Of a DNA stretch of 46,039 nucleotides, positions 28,054-36,061 are shown piece by piece. This stretch comes from Candidatus Saccharibacteria bacterium UBA6039 (GTDB lineage Bacteria; Patescibacteriota; Saccharimonadia; Saccharimonadales; Saccharimonadaceae): contig DIZB01000018.1 in NCBI GenBank assembly GCA_002427805.1, forward strand, positions 35,068 to 81,106, read 5' to 3'. Under the pieces are notes generated by a model. That model had not been told where the DNA came from, did not search any database, and saw nothing but the letters and a program-made list of their open reading frames with translations. Numbering within the stretch: position 1 is the first letter of the stretch; the number at the start of each line of letters is the position of its first letter. The position numbers were made by a program, and so were the translations under genes.

Positions 28054-29793
28054 TTACCCCTTTGGCTGTAGTTTTAAGTGATCTATCATCCAGTTGGACA
28101 TATCCGAAAATATTGGCTCGACATCCGTCCCACCTTCGATATTCATGTTTTGGCCAGATACTTGCACCATTATGACATAGCGTGGCGTATCTGTCCCGCC
28201 ATAGCCTAAGTAGGTTCCGACTGTTTGGTTGTCAACATAAACACCATTTACAAGGGTCTGTGACGTTCCTGTCTTACCACCGATGGTGTAACCAGGCTTA
28301 TCCTGCCGACAATAAAACGTACATCGAGCAGTTTGAGTTGCTTGCAAGATCTGATCAGATGTCGCCTTACTTATCGTTGTGCGGAGTGGTGACGGAGCTG
28401 GCAGCGGAATATATGCACCATTAGCATCAACCGTACCAGCAAGTACTGTTGGCTTATAATAATGGCCACCGTTGATTACCGAGCTAAAGGCTGCTGCTAC
28501 CTGAATCATTGTGACATCAAGCCCTTGTCCGAATGCCATATTCGAATATCGTACAGCGTTACCATCGGGATCATCAGGTGAAATCACTGTTCCAGCAACC
28601 TCTCCTCCTACTTCGATGCCAGTCAGAGTACCTAGCCCAAATTTATTGTGAAAATAGTCATACATCGTATCGCGAGCCTGTTTCGTAATAGTACTTCCAT
28701 CCCCCAGCTTTTCGGCAATCGTTACAAACCCAGTATTAAGCGACCAGTTGAGTGCATGTTGAATTGTAATGTTACCAGTTTGTCCTTTAAAGGCGTTGGT
28801 AATTACGCGGTCGTCGACCTTAATGTAATCGGTATTGTTGTAGGTCGTATCAAGCCCTATAACACCTTTTTCAATGCCCGTTGCAAGTGTCAGCGTCTTG
28901 ATGTCTGAGCCTGGTTCGTATGGAGCCGATACAACACCGTTATTAAATGCTGCTGGGTCAGTAACGCTCGTGAAGTCAGCCGGTGAAAATGATGGAAGAT
29001 TTGCCATTGCCATTACTCTTCCAGTTTGAGGGTCCATTACCAAGATACTGCCATTCGTTGCTTTTACTCTCTTAATACCATTAGCTAATGCTTGCTCAGC
29101 ATATGACTGTACACTCCGATCAATGCTCAGCACCTCGTTAGTGCCGTTCTTTGCTGGAATATTAACGTTCTTATCTCCAATTGTGAGTGGCACATCGCTG
29201 ACATCGGTAACGGATTGTAGAATGCCATCCGTGCCTTTTAACTGATCATCCAAGCCGCCTTCAACACCATATTGCCCATTACCGGTATAGTCTACAAATC
29301 CAAGAACTTGAGCTGCAAGTGCACCCTCTGGGTAGACACGCTGCGTAAGGTCTTGAAAGCCAATGCCTCGTAGATTTTCGGCCTTTATAAGATCAGCCTG
29401 AGCCCTGGTGATACGCGTGGCAAGTACCTGGTAACGACTTGCCTTGTTATCAAGCTTCTCCTGAAGATTTGACTGGGCATTTCCGCCTGCAATTTTTTGA
29501 ATTGTATCGATAATTTTACTGTTGTCAGTCGTAGTTTGCGGATCAGCAAAGACGGTATAGACATCTTGATTAAGGACGAGCTGTACGGGTGTCGTTCCAT
29601 CAAGTGCATAGATAAGTCCCCTCTTCGCTGGGATGGTAAGGCGCTTTACCTGCTCTGCCGTAGAAAGCCCCACATAATAACCATGTTGAATAACCTGCAA
29701 ATAAAAAAGCCGTATCACGAATACAGCGGCCACAAGTAATATGAGGCCAGCAAGGATGCGAGATCGACTTCCGTGTTGCAGTTCTAGTTTCAT
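28054..29793 (-). CDS. ftsI: septal transpeptidase FtsI / class B PBP
   Basis: A protein of 579 residues. One membrane helix (ILAGLILLVAAVFVIRLFYL) at residues 14-33, a dimer or pedestal domain, then the transpeptidase domain. The active serine S296 sits in SDIK (K299), where most relatives have STFK; SLN is near residue 352 and KTG at 507-509 (GGKTGTSQ). It cross-links peptide stems at the septum, working with FtsW. There are two extra Cys residues (RCTFYCRQ) shortly before KTG that could form a disulfide outside the cell. It lies between ftsL and mraY as in standard dcw order. Confidence 0.95.
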   Translation of the reverse strand: MKLELQHGSRSRILAGLILLVAAVFVIRLFYLQVIQHGYYVGLSTAEQVKRLTIPAKRGLIYALDGTTPVQLVLNQDVYTVFADPQTTTDNSKIIDTIQKIAGGNAQSNLQEKLDNKASRYQVLATRITRAQADLIKAENLRGIGFQDLTQRVYPEGALAAQVLGFVDYTGNGQYGVEGGLDDQLKGTDGILQSVTDVSDVPLTIGDKNVNIPAKNGTNEVLSIDRSVQSYAEQALANGIKRVKATNGSILVMDPQTGRVMAMANLPSFSPADFTSVTDPAAFNNGVVSAPYEPGSDIKTLTLATGIEKGVIGLDTTYNNTDYIKVDDRVITNAFKGQTGNITIQHALNWSLNTGFVTIAEKLGDGSTITKQARDTMYDYFHNKFGLGTLTGIEVGGEVAGTVISPDDPDGNAVRYSNMAFGQGLDVTMIQVAAAFSSVINGGHYYKPTVLAGTVDANGAYIPLPAPSPLRTTISKATSDQILQATQTARCTFYCRQDKPGYTIGGKTGTSQTLVNGVYVDNQTVGTYLGYGGTDTPRYVIMVQVSGQNMNIEGGTDVEPIFSDMSNWMIDHLKLQPKG

Positions 29794-29798
29794 AAGAT

Positions 29799-30149
29799 CT
29801 ATTCGTGAACGTACTGTGTGTTTGAAGGTGTCGCGAGAGTCGTTGCGACACTACTGTTCTTCACCGTTTCAAGTGCGGTCAAACGAGCGTTCTCTACTTC
29901 AAGATCACTCTTCTTTGTGTTGAGATCAGCAATTTGGCTATCAATCTTTTGTGATTGATAATCGTAACTTGTTGCACGAGTCGCCTGCGTCAAATAAATC
30001 AAACCAAGTACAGTGATCATAAGGGCAACAAGTACCGTATGAGCCACAGGGCCAAGTTTGACTGATGAGATAAATGCGACGGTGTTTTGGTTACGTGACC
30101 AATTCTGTTGACGCCGACTACTATACATTGTAGCTGTTTGGTATGACAT
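29799..30149 (-). CDS. ftsL: FtsL-like bitopic coiled-coil protein
   Basis: A protein of 116 residues: basic N-terminus, one membrane helix (VAHTVLVALMITVLGLIYLT, about 35-54), then a coiled coil (YDYQSQKIDSQIADLNTKKSDLEVENARLTALETV) and a short tail. The layout and the place between rsmH and ftsI identify it as FtsL, which recruits FtsI/FtsW; sequence alone could also suggest DivIC. The stop is 5 nt before the ftsI start. Confidence 0.8.
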   Translation of the reverse strand: MSYQTATMYSSRRQQNWSRNQNTVAFISSVKLGPVAHTVLVALMITVLGLIYLTQATRATSYDYQSQKIDSQIADLNTKKSDLEVENARLTALETVKNSSVATTLATPSNTQYVHE

Positions 30150-30317
30150 GTGGTGGAATTTCTTTTGTTATGTTTATTTTGGCGCCCCGCCACCTATTAC
30201 GAGGTGACGGAGCATATGTGTTATTACTTTACGTGAACGGCCACAACTTGTGCGACGTCTGCGTATTGTACTGTAATGTGAATTGGCATGGTGTTTTGCC
30301 CCTTCCCTTTTGGTTGT

Positions 30318-31253
30318 TTATTTTTTCACTGCTGCCCGGAACGTACTGCTCCTGGCGCGCGGATTGTGAACATCGTGAGTGACTCCGAGGATGGGCTTTT
30401 TAGTCAATGGCTGCAGTTCGGCCTCGTATCCTGATTCAAATTGCGCTTTAAGGTACTGCTTGACCAATCGGTCTTCGAGACTATGAAAGCTAATAATGCC
30501 CACTCGCCCGCCTGGGTTTAGCAGGTCGGGCAAATGGCTCAACAGGTCTTCGACCAGCCGTAGCTCGTCGTTAACCGCAATCCGGAGTGCTTGAAAGGTA
30601 CGAGTGGCAGGATGGGTTTTCTTCCATTTGCCACGATGTGTTGTCTTAATCAAATTCGCGAGTTCTTCAGTTGTTGATAGTGGCCGTGCGTCAACAATTG
30701 CCGTAACAATTGCCTTAGCCTCACCGAGCGGCACTTCGCCATACTCAGTGATGATACGCGTTAGTTCGGCGCTTGATGCGGTGTTAACGAGCGTTTCTGC
30801 GCTGACGCCCAAACGTCGGTCCATCCGCATATCAAGTGGTCCACTGTTCATAAAAGAAAACCCTCGGGTGCTTTGATCAAGCTGTGGTGATGACACCCCC
30901 AAATCAACCAATACAATGTCAAAACGCGTCCCTTCTTGTATCAGCTGTTTGGCAGCGGACACAAAATCGGTATGCATCAGCCGTACTCCCTTGGTCTCCA
31001 GTGCTTTCAAATGCTCTATGGCATAATCATCACGATCAACGAGTACTGCGTGGCTGTAATTTTTGGTTTGTTCTAGAAAAGCGTTTGCATGTCCACCATA
31101 CCCCGCTGTCAGATCGAGATAGCTCTCACCGAGTTTTGGATGTAATGTGTCAAGCGTTGCTTCTAGGAGAACCGGAACATGTAATGCGAAAGAATCATTC
31201 GAACGGAGTTCGCCTTCATCTTTTGATTGTGGTGGATGTTCTTTGATACTCAT
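30318..31253 (-). CDS. rsmH: 16S rRNA m4C1402 methyltransferase RsmH (MraW)
   Basis: A protein of 311 residues, SAM-dependent N4-methylation of C1402 in 16S rRNA. Motifs: HVPVLLEATLD at the start of the domain, LDLTAGYGGHANAFL (SAM loop), VLVDLGVSSPQLDQSTRGFSFMNSGPLDMRMD, and the C-terminal GGRVGIISFHSLEDRLVK. The ATG at 31253 is chosen because AAGGA lies 2-7 nt before it; an in-frame ATG at 31292 has none. Between it and ftsL are 168 bp with a small CACCT/AGGTG hairpin and no gene. Confidence 0.96.
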   Translation of the reverse strand: MSIKEHPPQSKDEGELRSNDSFALHVPVLLEATLDTLHPKLGESYLDLTAGYGGHANAFLEQTKNYSHAVLVDRDDYAIEHLKALETKGVRLMHTDFVSAAKQLIQEGTRFDIVLVDLGVSSPQLDQSTRGFSFMNSGPLDMRMDRRLGVSAETLVNTASSAELTRIITEYGEVPLGEAKAIVTAIVDARPLSTTEELANLIKTTHRGKWKKTHPATRTFQALRIAVNDELRLVEDLLSHLPDLLNPGGRVGIISFHSLEDRLVKQYLKAQFESGYEAELQPLTKKPILGVTHDVHNPRARSSTFRAAVKK

Positions 31254-31574
31254 GTCCTTCCCAATATAACATGGGCAGAACGTCGAGATCACCTAACTGG
31301 TAGCAAAGCTTTTTGTGTTTGTTGTGTGTTTGTTTTAATAAGTTGTCGAACAATTGGTATATAGGGGGTTACAACGTAACTCAAATCCTATCAATTATTC
31401 GATTGAGAGACTTATGTGTGAGGTGGAGTTTTTTGGGAGGTGTGTTTTTGAGTAAGGTGCGCGGATTTTTTAATGTGGTTCCGTAGCCCACTGCTTCACT
31501 ACCAGATAGCTGATCTCGAGAGTTTTCTTCTGAATCGTCACGAATTGTTAATGTACAAATAAATTCGGAAAAGC
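31254..31574. other. mraZ-rsmH spacer, no gene
   Basis: About 320 bp between mraZ and rsmH, a place where most genomes have a few bases. On the coding strand it is CA-rich (plus strand GT-rich). A short palindrome GTTACAACGTAAC is present. I see no ORF with a ribosome site and no terminator with a T run. It may be a long 5' leader of rsmH. Confidence 0.4.
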
Positions 31575-31952
31575 TTAGACGTTCGTCTCAGCCGCAAGTA
31601 TACGGAAGTATGTGCCAGCACGGATCGCGACAACGTCATGGCTAATCTTGGCAAAATCAAGCAAATGCTGCTCAATTGTGACTCGGCCTTGTTTCTGGTC
31701 GAGTGCTGCCTCGGTTTTGCCACGTCGAAATTGCACATTCAAATCAGCAACCGTCTCATCTAAGATGTTACCGCTGCCTGAAAGTGCCGCTTCTACTTCA
31801 CTATCCCAAACTGTTTGGGGGTAGAGATGTAAATAGCTACCAAAACCACGTGTAATCACTACGCCGCTTGCAAATTCATTTCGAAGTTCAGTCGGTATGG
31901 TTAACCGATGCTTGTCATCAAGCTTTCGTTCGAAATAATCTACACTGGCCAT
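31575..31952 (-). CDS. mraZ: MraZ transcriptional regulator
   Basis: A protein of 125 residues with two AbrB-like SpoVT swapped-hairpin halves. The first has the MraZ signature FERKLDDKHRLTIPTELRNEF; the second is QGRVTIEQHLLDFAKI (normally the second DxxGRi/lP repeat). It represses its own dcw operon by binding repeated GTGGG boxes. The ATG at 31952 gives an N-terminus of normal length; an upstream GTG at 32030 would sit inside an MraZ box and is rejected. Confidence 0.93.
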   Translation of the reverse strand: MASVDYFERKLDDKHRLTIPTELRNEFASGVVITRGFGSYLHLYPQTVWDSEVEAALSGSGNILDETVADLNVQFRRGKTEAALDQKQGRVTIEQHLLDFAKISHDVVAIRAGTYFRILAAETNV

Positions 31953-32025
31953 ATTGATCTCGTGCTCTTGTAGCTCCGTGAGGTTATTTTTTAATAGTGG
32001 TGTTTGTTTTATCTCGTGGGGGTTA

Positions 32026-32082
32026 CCCACTTCTTTCCACTGGCTTAACTATACTACCCACAATTACCCACTACAAGCCCCA
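32026..32082 (-). promoter_or_regulatory. mraZ promoter with two arrays of MraZ boxes
   Basis: On the minus strand TTGTAG (32076-32071), 17 nt, TATAGT (32053-32048). GTGGG boxes with 10-bp period overlap it: GGGGC, GTGGG, GTGGG from about 32081 to 32057, covering -35 and spacer, and GTGGA, GTGGG at 32040-32026 just after the start of transcription. Three 5-nt repeats with 5-nt spacers are the known MraZ operator; a second, two-box array is an addition. This supports autorepression. Confidence 0.85.
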
Positions 32083-32113
32083 ATTTTGACATAATAGTGA
32101 TAAGCGGTTGTGG

Positions 32114-32135
32114 TTATTCACAGTTTTGTGGATAA
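32114..32135. promoter_or_regulatory. inverted pair of DnaA boxes
   Basis: TTATTCACA (32114-32122) and TGTGGATAA (32127-32135, that is TTATCCACA on the minus strand) face each other with 4 nt between. They lie between the helicase gene and the mraZ promoter and could link division-gene expression to DnaA. Confidence 0.6.
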
Positions 32136-32196
32136 GTATGAGCATTTACAGATATAGTTGTGGCTTTTTATCTAAGAAAACGATGACAATATGACA

Positions 32197-33717
32197 CTAG
32201 TTCTGCACTACATCCTCACCAAAATGTTTTTGTAGGCGCATCGTAATCGATCCCTCGTGTCGACCAAGAAGTTTTGATAACTCTTTTACGCTACTGCCAT
32301 TTTGGAATTTCTCCTTAAGAAGTACGTCCTGAGCTGCTTCCCAAGGCCGATATGCATTTGGATATGTTTTTCTCATCGTCTCAATCTTTTCACTCCAGCC
32401 ACTCGCCTTTGGTACCTTGACTGGCTTCTCTACTTTTCGTTTTGCGGCTGCTTCCTCTAAGTAAGCATAGCGCTTACTATCTTTGGCCGCGTGGTCACGC
32501 AGTGTAATATCAATTGTTTGCGCATCTTCACTCACGCGAAGTGCCATTTGGTTAATACCAGTAAGATACAAGTTGTTCAAATTTTTTACTCGGCTCAGTG
32601 CGACGTATCCCATGCCTTCAACAAAGGCTTTTCGAAGGTCAATTCGAGCAGCATCGAGCGTCATGCCCTGCGACTTATGAACGGTAATCGCCCAGGCAAG
32701 TCGAAGAGGTATCTGCGATATACTCGCTCGCTTTTTATCACCGTCCCGAAGTTCCCAGGTATCCGGTGACATCGTCACAACCTTGCCATTTTTGAATTCT
32801 ACCACGGGGTATTCGGTGACTTGCTCAAAATCAATCACGGTACCAAGACTGCCGTTTACATACTTGCGGTCGAGGCTGTTCTTCACAGCCATCACAAGGG
32901 CACCTTTCTTGACACGTAGCGTTGCCGGAGCAAGCACTGAACGCTGCAGTGTTTCAACGTAGCTCTCACTGCCCGTCGTTGCCTGTGTATAAAATATTTC
33001 GTCACCCTCTAGCTCATCAAGCTTACTGTCGTTAAGCGTATCAACGTCTACGTTGACCGTGTGAAGCTCCGTCAGTAACTCGTCACTCTCCGGTTCGACA
33101 TTCACCCGCTCGAGTAGCTTTTCGGCGTGATGACGGCGCAGTTCACCTGCACGAAGTGAATTCAGAATATCAAGCAGTACTTCGTCATCTTGCCTGTGTT
33201 GCTCCGCAAGGTAGCAAATCGTAGGATCAAGCTCCTGCCAGACTTTGCTATTCACCACAAACCCACCAGCTCTACTATCACCTCTATTAATTGGAGGCAA
33301 TTGGAAAAAATCACCACTCATAATCACCTGAATACCACCAAACGGTTCATCAACTTTGCGAACCAAGCGGCATACCTCATCAATCATATCCAGACGATAA
33401 TCATGAAGCATGCTAATCTCATCGATAATCAGTACATCGGTTTTCTCGATGATCTCGCGTCGTCCTTTCGCTATATGCTCCGCAAAGCCGTGAGGTAACT
33501 CGTCTGAAATGCCAATACCACTCCAGCTATGAATCGTCGTACCGCCAAGATGCGTCGCAGCTAGCCCTGTTGTTGCGGTCACGGATACATGCTTACCATC
33601 ACTCTTCGCAATTCGGATAAATTGATTGAGCACAAAGGTCTTACCAGCTCCCGCTGGGCCAGTTAGTAGCACGCTCTCGCCTGCCATCATTACCTCTAAC
33701 GCAATCCCCTGTTTCAT
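32197..33717 (-). CDS. PIF1-like helicase with C-terminal HTH
   Basis: A protein of 506 residues, superfamily 1B helicase. Walker A GPAGAGKT at residues 20-27, Walker B IIDEISML near 95, motif III GDFFQLPP, and the C-terminal motifs KKGALVMAVKN and AITVHKSQGMTLD, VALSRVKNL. The last 65 residues are W-rich and look like a SANT/HTH module (WEAAQDVLLKEKFQNGSSVKELSKLLG). PIF1 proteins unwind G-quadruplexes and R-loops. I start at the ATG at 33717: TATAAT ends 7 nt before it, and a longer frame to 33843 overlaps the next gene. Probably leaderless. Confidence 0.9.
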   Translation of the reverse strand: MKQGIALEVMMAGESVLLTGPAGAGKTFVLNQFIRIAKSDGKHVSVTATTGLAATHLGGTTIHSWSGIGISDELPHGFAEHIAKGRREIIEKTDVLIIDEISMLHDYRLDMIDEVCRLVRKVDEPFGGIQVIMSGDFFQLPPINRGDSRAGGFVVNSKVWQELDPTICYLAEQHRQDDEVLLDILNSLRAGELRRHHAEKLLERVNVEPESDELLTELHTVNVDVDTLNDSKLDELEGDEIFYTQATTGSESYVETLQRSVLAPATLRVKKGALVMAVKNSLDRKYVNGSLGTVIDFEQVTEYPVVEFKNGKVVTMSPDTWELRDGDKKRASISQIPLRLAWAITVHKSQGMTLDAARIDLRKAFVEGMGYVALSRVKNLNNLYLTGINQMALRVSEDAQTIDITLRDHAAKDSKRYAYLEEAAAKRKVEKPVKVPKASGWSEKIETMRKTYPNAYRPWEAAQDVLLKEKFQNGSSVKELSKLLGRHEGSITMRLQKHFGEDVVQN

Positions 33718-33775
33718 TACCTCTATTATATGAGTCTTGTAGCCAGAAAGATAGTCTACTGAGCAGTTAGGGATT

Positions 33776-34141
33776 CTACTGCTTTTTGCGTTGGCCGAGT
33801 GCGCTGCTAAGTGCGGCAGTACTAAGTTGTAGCTGTTGCTCAAATGTCATATAAAAATTTTGAAGCCATGCATCAACGTGTTCCGCCATATCATCGCGAC
33901 CTTCGGTTTGAATAATGACAGTTCCAGTGTCATATAACTGCCCTTTGTTGCGAATATCGCCATTGATAATACCGGTAATGCCTTCAAGTGTTTGACCGTC
34001 ACCATCGGTGCCGTCAAAATCAACAAGTGACGAGAGTACCATAATCGCCGAGTGCCTCTCAGGCAACATATCATCAATTCTGACATGGCCCTCACCTGCT
34101 CGAATCGTATACTGTGGTCGTTCTATTTCGTAACTAGCCAT
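33776..34141 (-). CDS. unknown small protein next to the helicase
   Basis: A protein of 121 residues, not recognised. The start ASYEIERPQYTIRAGEGHVRIDD and the acidic centre VDFDGTDGDGQTLEGITG suggest a small beta-rich fold; the C-terminus is a helix (MAEHVDAWLQNFYMTFEQQLQLSTAAL). No signal peptide. TTAAAT lies 7 nt before the ATG, a weak -10, and no ribosome site is seen. Its location between a helicase and a KwaB-like gene hints at DNA or defence work, but there is no direct evidence. Confidence 0.6.
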   Translation of the reverse strand: MASYEIERPQYTIRAGEGHVRIDDMLPERHSAIMVLSSLVDFDGTDGDGQTLEGITGIINGDIRNKGQLYDTGTVIIQTEGRDDMAEHVDAWLQNFYMTFEQQLQLSTAALSSALGQRKKQ

Positions 34142-34186
34142 TCGCTCTATTTAAATCTGTGTCGTGATAATTTACAAGCATAACCA

Positions 34187-35164
34187 CTAGCCACGTGGTG
34201 GTTCGCCCTCAGGGTCATCGAGTGCTCGTTTGCTCTTTACCTCGTAGCGCCGCCCTGTAATTTGGCTCGTAATATAATCTTCATTAATAAGATTTACGAA
34301 TGTATCAAGGTCCGATCCGTCCATAATAATAATTGCACCAGCATCATCAGTCATAATCTCTAGCTGCATTTCGTCTGCGTAATCGATCACCTGCTCTTGG
34401 GTAATCGCGCCAACTTCAATCTTTTGTAACTTGTTAACGGTTCGTGGGCGTTCACGTACAAGTGACTGTAAGTCGAGACCATCAGGAAAACTAAGCTTAA
34501 ATTGCTTTTCAATCTCGATTACTTTTTGGTCGGCCAGAAGTTGCTTCTTATAGTCGTAATTAAACAGTCTTTCAAACTTTGTCTGACTAAACGCAAAAAT
34601 ATCTTTACCGACAATCAGTACCTGGTTGTCTGCTGGAACTTTTAGGCCAAAGTCAGCCGTAAATGCACCAAACTTACCATCACGAAACTCCCATGCTGTC
34701 GTGCCCTTTAATACCTGCCCCTGTGAAATTTGCTTGATCGCATAGAACGGTTTATCCGGGCTGTTTTTATGAGAAAACCTCGCAATGATTCCTTTGATGC
34801 GTTTGAATTCATGTTCAGCTTCACTAAACTCTACAATGTCACTACGCTGGTGTTCAATGAGGTGCATCAACGTCTCAGCACGCCCCACCTTCGCAAGGTC
34901 CGTCCTTAAAAGGACATTTTCTTCAGCTTCCGAAAGCTCGTAGTCACGAACCGACAGGCCTGTGCCGGCGCCTAAGTTTATAAAGTTTATAAGATCGTAT
35001 AAAAAAAGCGGTTTAATTTGAGAGTTGAGCTCTGCGTTAAAGCTTGTTGTATAGGGCGTGTAGTTTTTGTTAAACAAAAAGAACTCTACGTCTAGCTCTT
35101 TCTTGATACCATCAACATTATTTGCCCACAAAAAAATATCAGTCGTCTCGGGTTTTTCGTCCAT
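34187..35164 (-). CDS. KwaB-like protein (DUF4868)
   Basis: A protein of 325 residues. The pattern YAIKQISQGQVLKG, then FGLKVPADNQVLIVGKDIFAFSQTKFERLFNYDYKKQ, is what I remember of DUF4868, the family of KwaB, the cytosolic DNA-binding part of the Kiwa anti-phage system. The N-terminal half is acidic and helical (DYELSEAEENVLL). The usual partner KwaA, a membrane protein with four helices, is not next to it. AAGGAAAGAG precedes the ATG. It may be a lone defence protein or have taken another role. The family call is by eye only. Confidence 0.6.
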   Translation of the reverse strand: MDEKPETTDIFLWANNVDGIKKELDVEFFLFNKNYTPYTTSFNAELNSQIKPLFLYDLINFINLGAGTGLSVRDYELSEAEENVLLRTDLAKVGRAETLMHLIEHQRSDIVEFSEAEHEFKRIKGIIARFSHKNSPDKPFYAIKQISQGQVLKGTTAWEFRDGKFGAFTADFGLKVPADNQVLIVGKDIFAFSQTKFERLFNYDYKKQLLADQKVIEIEKQFKLSFPDGLDLQSLVRERPRTVNKLQKIEVGAITQEQVIDYADEMQLEIMTDDAGAIIIMDGSDLDTFVNLINEDYITSQITGRRYEVKSKRALDDPEGEPPRG

Positions 35165-35231
35165 GTTTCTCTTTCCTTTTTACTAACAATCTTGATCTAT
35201 TGTAGCCCAAACTTTTAAGTCTTTTTGAGGT

Positions 35232-35672
35232 TTAAATTGCAACAGCGCCATCAAGTCGCTGCTCGCGCGCTTCATTAGCCCACTGATCGGCCATTTCGTT
35301 ACCAGAATCACCCTCATGCCCACGTACCCACGTAAGAGTTGCCCGTGAGTCTTTATAGGTAGCGAGTGCTTCCTTGACGATTTCGAGATTCTTAATTTCG
35401 CCGCCTTTTTTCTTCCAGCCGTTTGCTTCCCAGCCTGGTGCCCATTTGGTAATCACGTTAATCCAAAATTCGCTGTCGCTAAATATTTGGCACTCCTGCC
35501 CCCTTGCATCTTTCATAGCCGTAATCAACGCCTGGCCTTCCATGCGTATATTTGTCGATTCTAATTCGTGTCCAACAAATGCTGGCTGCATATTTTTAAT
35601 CACAGCAAATCCCCCAGGACCAGGATTTGGGCTGCAACTTCCATCGGTGTAGTAAATAATCATCTCTTCCAT
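35232..35672 (-). CDS. rnhA: ribonuclease HI
   Basis: A protein of 146 residues that cuts RNA in RNA-DNA hybrids. All four acidic residues are visible: D10 (YYTDGSCSPNPGPGG), E45, D66 (FSDSEFWINV) and D129 (GNEMADQWAN), with H119 in RGHEGDSGN. Length is typical. The start may be the ATG at 35672 or the second one three codons on, which has GGAAG before it. It lies in line with the KwaB-like and helicase genes, so R-loop or hybrid removal may be the theme. Confidence 0.95.
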   Translation of the reverse strand: MEEMIIYYTDGSCSPNPGPGGFAVIKNMQPAFVGHELESTNIRMEGQALITAMKDARGQECQIFSDSEFWINVITKWAPGWEANGWKKKGGEIKNLEIVKEALATYKDSRATLTWVRGHEGDSGNEMADQWANEAREQRLDGAVAI

Positions 35673-35739
35673 TCTACACTAGTTTTATGTCTCGTTTTAG
35701 CGCATAATGAAAAGCACTATATATGTGAAAGGATTACAT

Positions 35740-35820
35740 ATGGCCAAGGGAACTAATCAGCAAAAAGCGATCAAAAAACCAAAGACTAAAATCAAGAAGA
35801 TTAAGTCGGTAGAATCATGA
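35740..35820 (+). CDS. 26-residue basic micro-protein
   Basis: ATG at 35740 with GAAAGGA upstream and a TGA at 35818-35820. The peptide MAKGTNQQKAIKKPKTKIKK... is almost all Lys, Gln and small residues, with eleven Lys and one acidic residue, so it should bind RNA or DNA, perhaps at the ribosome. Its stop overlaps the start of the next gene as ATGA, typical for coupled translation, which supports it being real. No family is known to me beyond other short Lys-rich bacterial proteins. Confidence 0.65.
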   Translation: MAKGTNQQKAIKKPKTKIKKIKSVES

Positions 35821-36026
35821 CCGTCGAAGAAGTGACCAGCAAACTGCAATCACTTCAAGACGATCCGAGTATGCAAACATACAGCAAGTACAGTCCAACT
35901 GCGTCCGATTGGCCAGACAGCCGTCTCCCATTTGTCGAAATTCACTTGGCCTACCTACGAACCCATAAAACCGTTAATCCCGCCCACTACATTTCAAATC
36001 TTGAGCTCATCATCAAAAAACGCTAG
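35817..36026 (+). CDS. 69-residue unknown protein coupled to the micro-protein
   Basis: A protein of 69 residues, MTVEEVTSKLQSLQDD... SKYSPTASDWPDSRLPFVEIHLAYLRTHKTVNPAHYISNLELIIKKR, with no match I can name. It looks like a small helical domain with a conserved-looking aromatic centre. It starts inside the stop of the upstream micro-gene (ATGA) and ends before a strong terminator, so the two make a complete micro-operon, alone on the plus strand amid minus-strand genes. Confidence 0.7.
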   Translation: MTVEEVTSKLQSLQDDPSMQTYSKYSPTASDWPDSRLPFVEIHLAYLRTHKTVNPAHYISNLELIIKKR

Positions 36027-36047
36027 TCCAAAGAACGAGCGTTTTTT
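36015..36047. terminator. bidirectional terminator
   Basis: AAAAAACGCT (36015-36024) and AGCGTTTTTT (36038-36047), perfect 10-bp stem, usable from both sides. It ends the micro-operon and the minus-strand gene at 36062. Confidence 0.9.
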
Positions 36048-36061
36048 GTTCGTTAACCTTT

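Noticed and set aside
31538..31738. Minus-strand frame overlapping the end of mraZ
   Set aside because: It overlaps the conserved MraZ coding sequence in another phase and has no start signals.
33718..33843. 42-residue N-terminal extension of the helicase
   Set aside because: It overlaps the neighbouring gene and lies upstream of the -10 box that fits the ATG at 33717.
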